Assembly: GCA_903958285.1 (NCBI GenBank)
Contig: CAJBSR010000260.1
Location: 1-10,538, forward strand
DNA: 10,538 nt
Source of the DNA: an uncultured Sphingomonadales bacterium
GTDB lineage: Bacteria; Pseudomonadota; Alphaproteobacteria; Sphingomonadales; Sphingomonadaceae
Direction of reading: 5' to 3'
Shown: positions 6,396-10,538 of the stretch, in pieces
How the letters are laid out: each line of letters starts with the position of its first letter
How positions within the stretch are numbered: position 1 is the first letter of the stretch
Position numbers and translations under genes: made by a program
Notes under the pieces: model-generated
What the model was told of the DNA's origin: nothing
Database searches by the model: none
Seen by the model: only the letters and a program-made list of their open reading frames with translations

Positions 6396-7460
6396 TCAGT
6401 CGAGAGGTGCGGGGCGACCGTTGGACAGGATGTGGGTACAGATCTGGGCTTCGGCGCTGTCATCGTTCGTTAGCGCCGCGACCGTGACCCAGCCTTCGGC
6501 GCGCAACGCCGCGGCTTTTTGCGGTAAGGTGCCCAGCGGCAGGAACAGGCGTCGGCGTTCCCCCTGTGCCAGCCCTGCGTCAATCAGTGGATCGATGTAG
6601 GCGGAAAAGCCGATGGCCGGCTCATCGCCGATCCGGTAGCTGCCGCCCCGGCCGATTTCGCCCAAAGTGTGTGCCGAAAAGATCGAGAAGCCGAACCAGC
6701 TTTGATATTCAAAACCATGCCGCTCGGTCGGGTCGAGGGTGACGCGCAGGTCAGCAGGCAGACCGGCCACCACTGCTTCAATGGCGTCGAGCCGCTCTGT
6801 CAGCAGGCCTTGCGTATCAAAGGTACGCAGGCGGCCAATGGCATCTTCAACTGTTCCGGCAGCCGCGATGAGCGACTGGAAGGCCGGAGGCACAGCGGCA
6901 ATATCCTTGGCATCCAATTGGGCCTTGAGGCTGGCTGTGTCGGTCCCCGGCAGCAGCGTGTCGATCAGGTCCGGTAAAGTGAGGTCGAGCGTCATGTCCT
7001 TCACACCCGCCGCCTTCAGCGCTTCGATCGCCACGGTGACGATTTCGGTGGCGGCGGCCACGCTGTCGAGCCCGATCAGCTCCGCGCCAACCTGCATCAT
7101 CTCACGTTCCGGGCGCAGTTGCGCTGCCTTCAGCTTGACGACCGGCCCGCCATAGCTGAGCCGCACCGGGCGCGGGTGGTGGCCCATGCGGGTGGAGGCG
7201 ATGCGCCCGATCTGCCCCGTGATATCGGAACGGACCGCCATCGTTTCGCCGGACACCGGATCCACAAAGCGCAGCAAATCCCGTGACGACGTGCCGAGCG
7301 CCTCTGTGAGGCTCGCTTCGAATTCGGCCAACGGGGTCTGGACCCGTTCATAGCCCCAGGATGCGACCGTATCGAGCACAGCGCGCACCAACCGCGCCGA
7401 GGCATCGGCCTCGGGCGGCAGGCGGTCACGAAATCCGGTGGGGAGCAATCCTGTGGTCAT
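6396..7460 (-). CDS. hisZ: ATP phosphoribosyltransferase regulatory subunit
   Basis: HisZ is a catalytically inactive histidyl-tRNA-synthetase-like protein that binds the short form of HisG. It is needed for activity and histidine feedback control of the first histidine step (ATP plus PRPP to phosphoribosyl-ATP). The product is 354 residues, shorter than true HisRS (about 420). It starts LLPTGFRDRLPPEA, the HisZ/HisRS motif 1 region, and continues with LLRFVDPVSGETMAVRSDIT (62-81). A motif 2-like RLSYGGPVVKL...LRPEREMMQVGAELIG spans 100-130. The HisRS substrate loops are altered: FEYQSWFGFSIFSAH (250-264) stands where HisRS has its YYTG-type histidine loop. The end has GRGGSYRIGDEPAIGFS (270-286), and the C-terminal anticodon-binding domain is absent. 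All of this supports HisZ over HisS. The ATG at 7458-7460 lies 17 nt after the serA stop with a weak GAGA signal, so translation is probably coupled to serA. Confidence 0.93.
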   Translation of the reverse strand: MTTGLLPTGFRDRLPPEADASARLVRAVLDTVASWGYERVQTPLAEFEASLTEALGTSSRDLLRFVDPVSGETMAVRSDITGQIGRIASTRMGHHPRPVRLSYGGPVVKLKAAQLRPEREMMQVGAELIGLDSVAAATEIVTVAIEALKAAGVKDMTLDLTLPDLIDTLLPGTDTASLKAQLDAKDIAAVPPAFQSLIAAAGTVEDAIGRLRTFDTQGLLTERLDAIEAVVAGLPADLRVTLDPTERHGFEYQSWFGFSIFSAHTLGEIGRGGSYRIGDEPAIGFSAYIDPLIDAGLAQGERRRLFLPLGTLPQKAAALRAEGWVTVAALTNDDSAEAQICTHILSNGRPAPLD

Positions 7461-7477
7461 GACGTTTCTCTAGCAGA

Positions 7478-9061
7478 TCAGAACTTTAATGCCTTCACCG
7501 TTTTCACACCCGGTAACTTGCGGGCGTCTTCGAGAACGGCTTCGGGGATGGCGTCGTCCATCGAGAGGAGAAGCACAGCTTCACCCCCCGCATTGCGGCG
7601 GCCAAGGTGGAATGTCCCGATGTTGAGGCCGTTCTTGCCAAGCAGCGTGCCGATCGACCCGATGAAGCCCGGTGCGTCTTCGTTCACGATGTAGAGCATG
7701 TGGCCATCAAGATCGGCTTCGATGTTGATGCCGAACATTTCCACCAAGCGCGGGACGGTGTTGCCGAACAAAGTGCCAGCAACAGACCGGTCGCCCTGGC
7801 TTGTGCCCACCGTCACGCGGACGAGCGTGTGGTAGACGCCTTCACGGTCATGACGGACTTCGCGCACGTCCAGACCACGTTCCTTTGCGAGGAAGGGCGC
7901 GTTGACCATGTTCACCGTGTCCGAATAGCGGCGCATCAGGCCTGCAAGCACGGCGCCTGTGATCGGCTTGATGTTGAGCTGGGCGGCGGCCCCTTCCACT
8001 TCGATGCTGATCTTGGTGAGGTTGTCGTGCGCCAATTGCCCGACAAGGCTACCGAGCTTTTCGGCCAGCGCCATATAGGGCTTCAGCTTCGGGGCTTCTT
8101 CGGCCGAAAGGCTTGGCATGTTGAGCGCATTGGTGACGCCGCCATTGACGAGATAGTCGGCCATCTGTTCGGCCACCTGAAGCGCGACATTGACCTGCGC
8201 TTCGTTGGTCGACGCGCCAAGGTGCGGCGTGCAGATGAAGTTGGGCGTGCCGAACAAAGGCGATTCCTTGGCGGGTTCATTGACGAACACGTCGAGTGCG
8301 GCGCCGGCCACCTGACCCGAATCGAGCGCTTCCTTGAGTGCCGCTTCGTCGATCAGGCCGCCGCGCGCGCAGTTGATGATGCGTACGCCCTTCTTGGTCT
8401 TGGCGAGATTTTCCTTCGACAGGATGTTGCGCGTCTGATCGGTCAGCGGTGTGTGGAGCGTGATGAAGTCGGCCTTGGCGAGCAGCGTATCCAGGTCTGC
8501 TTTCTCGACGCCCATTTCCACGGCGCGCTCCGGCGTCAGGAACGGATCGAACGCAACGACCTTCATCCGCAGGCCCAGCGCGCGGGTGGCGACGATGGAG
8601 CCGATATTGCCGGCACCGATCAAGCCCAAGGTCTTGCCGGTGACTTCAACGCCCATGAAGCCGTTTTTCGGCCACAGGCCCGCCTGCGTCTGCGCATTGG
8701 CTTCGGGCAACTGACGGGCAAGGGCGAACATCAGCGCGATGGCGTGTTCCGCGGTGGTGATCGAGTTGCCGAACGGCGTGTTCATGACGACCACACCCTT
8801 GGACGAGGCCGCGGGGATATCGACATTGTCGACGCCAATGCCGGCACGGCCAATGACCTGCAAATTGGTGCAGGCGTCCAGGATATCCTTGGTCACCTTG
8901 GTCGAGGAGCGGATGGCCAGGCCATCGTACTTGCCGATGATTTCCTTCAGCTCGTCCGGCGTCAGGCCGGTGATTTCATCAACTTCACAGCCACGTTCGC
9001 GGAAGATCGCGGCGGCATTGGGGTCCATTTTGTCGGAAATAAGCACTTTGGGCTTGGTCAT
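7478..9061 (-). CDS. serA: D-3-phosphoglycerate dehydrogenase (long form with ACT domain)
   Basis: SerA oxidises 3-phosphoglycerate to 3-phosphohydroxypyruvate with NAD, the first step of serine synthesis. The product is 527 residues, the long (type 1) form. Order of domains: substrate domain part 1 (1-100, with GRAGIGVDNVD at 71-81), a Rossmann NAD domain with GLIGAGNIGS (GxGxxG at 149-154), the substrate domain return, an intervening domain (about 320-450), and a C-terminal ACT domain (about 454-527). Catalytic residues visible are Arg233 in CARGG, Glu262 in VNEP and His280 in TPHLGA. The ACT domain keeps LYIVNEDAPGFIG and GLNIGTFHLG; Asp462 and Asn480 align by eye with serine-contact positions of other enzymes, suggesting serine feedback. 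The ATG at 9059-9061 has GGAG at 9074-9071, 9 nt away. A TTG at 9076 is an unlikely longer start. It follows serC across a 127 bp gap holding a repeat. Confidence 0.98.
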   Translation of the reverse strand: MTKPKVLISDKMDPNAAAIFRERGCEVDEITGLTPDELKEIIGKYDGLAIRSSTKVTKDILDACTNLQVIGRAGIGVDNVDIPAASSKGVVVMNTPFGNSITTAEHAIALMFALARQLPEANAQTQAGLWPKNGFMGVEVTGKTLGLIGAGNIGSIVATRALGLRMKVVAFDPFLTPERAVEMGVEKADLDTLLAKADFITLHTPLTDQTRNILSKENLAKTKKGVRIINCARGGLIDEAALKEALDSGQVAGAALDVFVNEPAKESPLFGTPNFICTPHLGASTNEAQVNVALQVAEQMADYLVNGGVTNALNMPSLSAEEAPKLKPYMALAEKLGSLVGQLAHDNLTKISIEVEGAAAQLNIKPITGAVLAGLMRRYSDTVNMVNAPFLAKERGLDVREVRHDREGVYHTLVRVTVGTSQGDRSVAGTLFGNTVPRLVEMFGINIEADLDGHMLYIVNEDAPGFIGSIGTLLGKNGLNIGTFHLGRRNAGGEAVLLLSMDDAIPEAVLEDARKLPGVKTVKALKF

Positions 9062-9089
9062 GTTGGGAAACTCCAAATGAGATCAGAAG

Positions 9090-9181
9090 CCGTTCGGGCT
9101 GAGCCTGTCGAAGCCCCGTCCTGCCTTTGCGCATTTCTGGAAAGGAAAAGGACGGTCCTTCGACAAGCTCAGGACAAACGG
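9090..9181. repeat. Long inverted repeat between serC and serA
   Basis: The outer arms 9090-9113 and 9158-9181 are complementary at 20 of 24 positions. Inside, CCGTCCT at 9116-9122 pairs with AGGACGG at 9149-9155, and CCTTT at 9124-9128 pairs with AAAGG at 9141-9145, giving one nearly continuous hairpin. The right arm contains CTTCGACAAGCTCAGGAC and the left CTGAGCCTGTCGAAG. I recognise this as a very common dispersed intergenic repeat of sphingomonads and several other bacteria; dispersal in this genome is not visible here. It fills most of the gap and ends 7 nt from the serC stop. Confidence 0.8.
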
Positions 9182-9188
9182 GATAGAT

Positions 9189-10313
9189 TTAGTTCTTGAG
9201 AGAGGCCCAGGCCCAATCGAGCCAGGGTCCGAGCGCTTCGATGTCGGCGGTGTCGACGGTCGCACCACACCAGATGCGCAGGCCCGGCGGGGCATCGCGA
9301 TAACTGGCGATGTCATAGGCGGCGTGTTCGGCTTCGAGCAGCCCGGCAAACTTCTTGATGAAGTCCGCATCCGCACCTTCGACCGTCAGGCAGACAGAGG
9401 TGGTCGACCGCGTGGCCGGGTCCACCGCCAGATGATCAAGCCAAGACCGGCTTTCGACGATGAGATTGAGTGCGCGGGCATTGGCGTTGCTGCGGGCCAT
9501 CAAGCCTTCGAGCCCGCCGACCGACTTCGCCCATTCGAGCGCGAAGATCACGTCTTCAACGGCGAGCATAGACGGTGTGTTGATCGTCTCGCCCTTGAAG
9601 ATGCCTTCGCTGAGCTTGCCCTTCGACATCAGGCGGAACAGCTTGGGGAGCGGCCATGCGGGGGTGTAGCTTTCCAGCCGCTCCACAGCACGCGGGCCGA
9701 GGATAAGCACGCCGTGCGCGCCTTCGCCGCCCAGCACTTTCTGCCAGGAGAAGGTGACGACGTCGAGCTTGTCCCACGGCATGTCATACGCAAACACGGC
9801 CGAGGTCGCGTCGCAGATGGAGAGGCCTTCGCGGTCGTCGGCGATCCAGTCGCCATTGGGGACGCGCGCGCCGGAGGTGGTGCCGTTCCAGGTGAAGACG
9901 ACATCGTCCGCCCAGTTGACGGTCGAGAGATTGGGGAGTTCGCCATAGGCTGCGTTCAGCACCGTGGCGTTCAATTTCAGCTGCTTGTTCGCATCGGTGA
10001 CCCAACCTTCACCAAAGCTTTCCCATGCCAGCATGGTCGTGCCGCGTGCGCCGAGCAGCGACCACATGGCCATTTCGACAGCACCCGTGTCAGAGCCGGG
10101 GACGATGCCGATGCGGTGCGTGTCCGGCACTTGCAGCACTTCGCGCATCAGGTCGATCGCCAGTTGCAGGCGCGACTTGCCGATCTTGGCGCGGTGCGAG
10201 CGGCCGAGGCATTCGGTTTGGAGTTTGGAAGCTTCCCAGCCCGGCGGCTTTGCGCAGGGGCCCGAAGAAAAGAATGGACGCGCAGGTGTGCGCGTTGGCT
10301 TGGTCACAGTCAT
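9189..10313 (-). CDS. serC: Phosphoserine aminotransferase
   Basis: SerC is a PLP enzyme that transaminates 3-phosphohydroxypyruvate with glutamate to O-phosphoserine, step 2 of serine synthesis. The same activity can serve pyridoxine synthesis. The product is 374 residues and of the alphaproteobacterial subtype, starting [21 protein letters not shown]. It is a fold-type I class V aminotransferase. SRLQ and [20 protein letters not shown] (69-88) form the PLP phosphate region. [16 protein letters not shown] (142-157) and [10 protein letters not shown] (166-175, with Asp168) contact the cofactor. [15 protein letters not shown] (187-201) contains the Schiff-base Lys192, and [10 protein letters not shown] (241-250) closes the site. 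The ATG at 10311-10313 has a strong AAGGAGA at 10327-10321, 7 nt away. The frame is open to 10424 but the extra 37 residues run through the leader hairpin and are not coding. The gene is first in the serC-serA-hisZ-purA-methyltransferase string. Confidence 0.97.
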   Translation of the reverse strand: MTVTKPTRTPARPFFSSGPCAKPPGWEASKLQTECLGRSHRAKIGKSRLQLAIDLMREVLQVPDTHRIGIVPGSDTGAVEMAMWSLLGARGTTMLAWESFGEGWVTDANKQLKLNATVLNAAYGELPNLSTVNWADDVVFTWNGTTSGARVPNGDWIADDREGLSICDATSAVFAYDMPWDKLDVVTFSWQKVLGGEGAHGVLILGPRAVERLESYTPAWPLPKLFRLMSKGKLSEGIFKGETINTPSMLAVEDVIFALEWAKSVGGLEGLMARSNANARALNLIVESRSWLDHLAVDPATRSTTSVCLTVEGADADFIKKFAGLLEAEHAAYDIASYRDAPPGLRIWCGATVDTADIEALGPWLDWAWASLKN

Positions 10314-10371
10314 GTAAGCGTCTCCTTGCAGAGAGCAGCGCGGCGTTGGGACCGCGTGGCCCGCCGCCGCG
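10314..10371 (-). ncRNA. serC leader RNA candidate (two hairpins, second over the RBS)
   Basis: On the - strand, just before serC, the first hairpin has an outer 7 bp stem, CGCGGCG (10371-10365) with CGCCGCG (10345-10339). It also has a small internal loop and an inner 5 bp stem, GGGCC (10362-10358) with GGTCC (10353-10349), capped by ACGC. The second hairpin is TCTCT (10334-10330), a GCAA tetraloop of the GNRA type, and GGAGA (10325-10321), which includes the Shine-Dalgarno bases. A conserved serC RNA motif upstream of serC-serA operons is known from Alphaproteobacteria. Position and two-hairpin character fit it, but I could not run a covariance search. Confidence 0.6.
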
Positions 10372-10397
10372 TCTAGAGGCGGGGGCCTCCAAGTCAA
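10370..10397 (-). promoter_or_regulatory. Probable serC promoter
   Basis: On the - strand TTGACT at 10397-10392 is a near-perfect -35. TAGACG at 10375-10370, 16 nt downstream, could be the -10. Read as the Caulobacter-type housekeeping pattern, TTGACTT, 13 nt, TCTAGACG matches the spacing and the CTA-n-A core. The spacer itself contains a GAGGC-CCCC-GCCTC inverted repeat (10389-10376) that could be a protein site. Transcription would start near 10364-10360, about 50 nt before the serC ATG. Confidence 0.5.
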
Positions 10398-10400
10398 GCG

Positions 10401-10538
10401 AATTGCATGAACATCGCCACTCAAACCAGACTTCAGATTGGTATCATTTTGGTACAGATTGAAACCATTCTGCTTTGAGACTCGACTCTTCCAAACAGGC
10501 CTGCTCTATGTTGGGAATCCAAAAGGGTCGCGAAACCA
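10401..10538. other. AT-richer non-coding stretch upstream of serC
   Basis: These 138 bp are about 44% GC by my count, well below the coding DNA around them, and hold no supported gene. They contain a 7 bp direct repeat CAGATTG (10434-10440 and 10455-10461) spaced 21 bp apart and a TTGGTA repeat (10438-10443 and 10449-10454) spaced 11 bp apart. This looks like a promoter or operator region, for serC or for a gene beyond the right edge. Confidence 0.4.

Noticed and set aside
5545..6600. 351-codon open frame on + opposite purA and the hisZ end
   Set aside because: It runs across two unambiguous - strand genes and their gap, and its composition shows no domain. It is an antisense shadow.
7607..9199. 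530-codon open frame on + opposite serA
   Set aside because: serA on - has every family motif. The + frame reads as an antisense shadow typical of GC-rich DNA, with no recognisable domain and no ribosome site.
9324..10376. 350-codon open frame on + opposite serC
   Set aside because: It is antisense to a clear serC and extends through the leader hairpin; no motif supports it.
10507..10538. Possible start of a divergent + strand gene (ATG at 10507)
   Set aside because: Only ten codons are visible, with a poor AGG signal upstream. It cannot be supported without sequence beyond the edge.

Overview
The window is a roughly 10.5 kb stretch of chromosomal housekeeping DNA. It most likely comes from an alphaproteobacterium of the Sphingomonadales. 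I base this on the fairly high GC coding sequence, the gene orders YihY-fabI-aroC and serC-serA-hisZ-purA, a Spinster-like MFS transporter, and intergenic hairpin repeats of a kind I recognise from sphingomonads. The taxonomic call is inference, since there is no rRNA or other marker here. I see no phage, IS element, CRISPR array, tRNA, toxin-antitoxin pair or defence island.

Left part (1-4113). On the + strand lie the C-terminal end of a YihY/BrkB-family membrane protein and fabI (enoyl-ACP reductase), 17 nt apart and probably co-transcribed. A phosphinothricin-acetyltransferase-like GNAT gene lies on the - strand, convergent with fabI (3 bp between stops) and divergent from aroC. aroC (chorismate synthase) is on +, then a 178 bp gap filled mostly by an imperfect inverted repeat, then a 425-residue MFS transporter on +. 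The transporter and the next gene converge and share stop-codon bases.

Right part (4110-10313). Five genes run leftwards on the - strand: serC, serA, hisZ, purA and a class I SAM methyltransferase of unknown substrate. serC and serA catalyse the first two steps of serine synthesis (oxidation, then transamination). HisZ is the regulatory subunit for a short-form ATP phosphoribosyltransferase (histidine step 1). PurA commits IMP to AMP. The genes are linked metabolically through serine-derived one-carbon units and through ATP/AICAR exchange between histidine and purine synthesis. serC is preceded by a plausible sigma-70 promoter and a two-hairpin leader matching the position and character of the alphaproteobacterial serC RNA motif. 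The second hairpin contains the serC ribosome binding site.

Most of the interest is in the gaps, not the genes. There are two structured repeat elements (aroC-MFS and serC-serA), a strong hairpin covering the likely ribosome binding site of the methyltransferase, a small hairpin just before the purA start, and hairpins on both sides of purA. I did not find a convincing undescribed multi-gene system. The best leads are RNA-level control in the serC-to-methyltransferase gene string and the uncharacterised methyltransferase itself.
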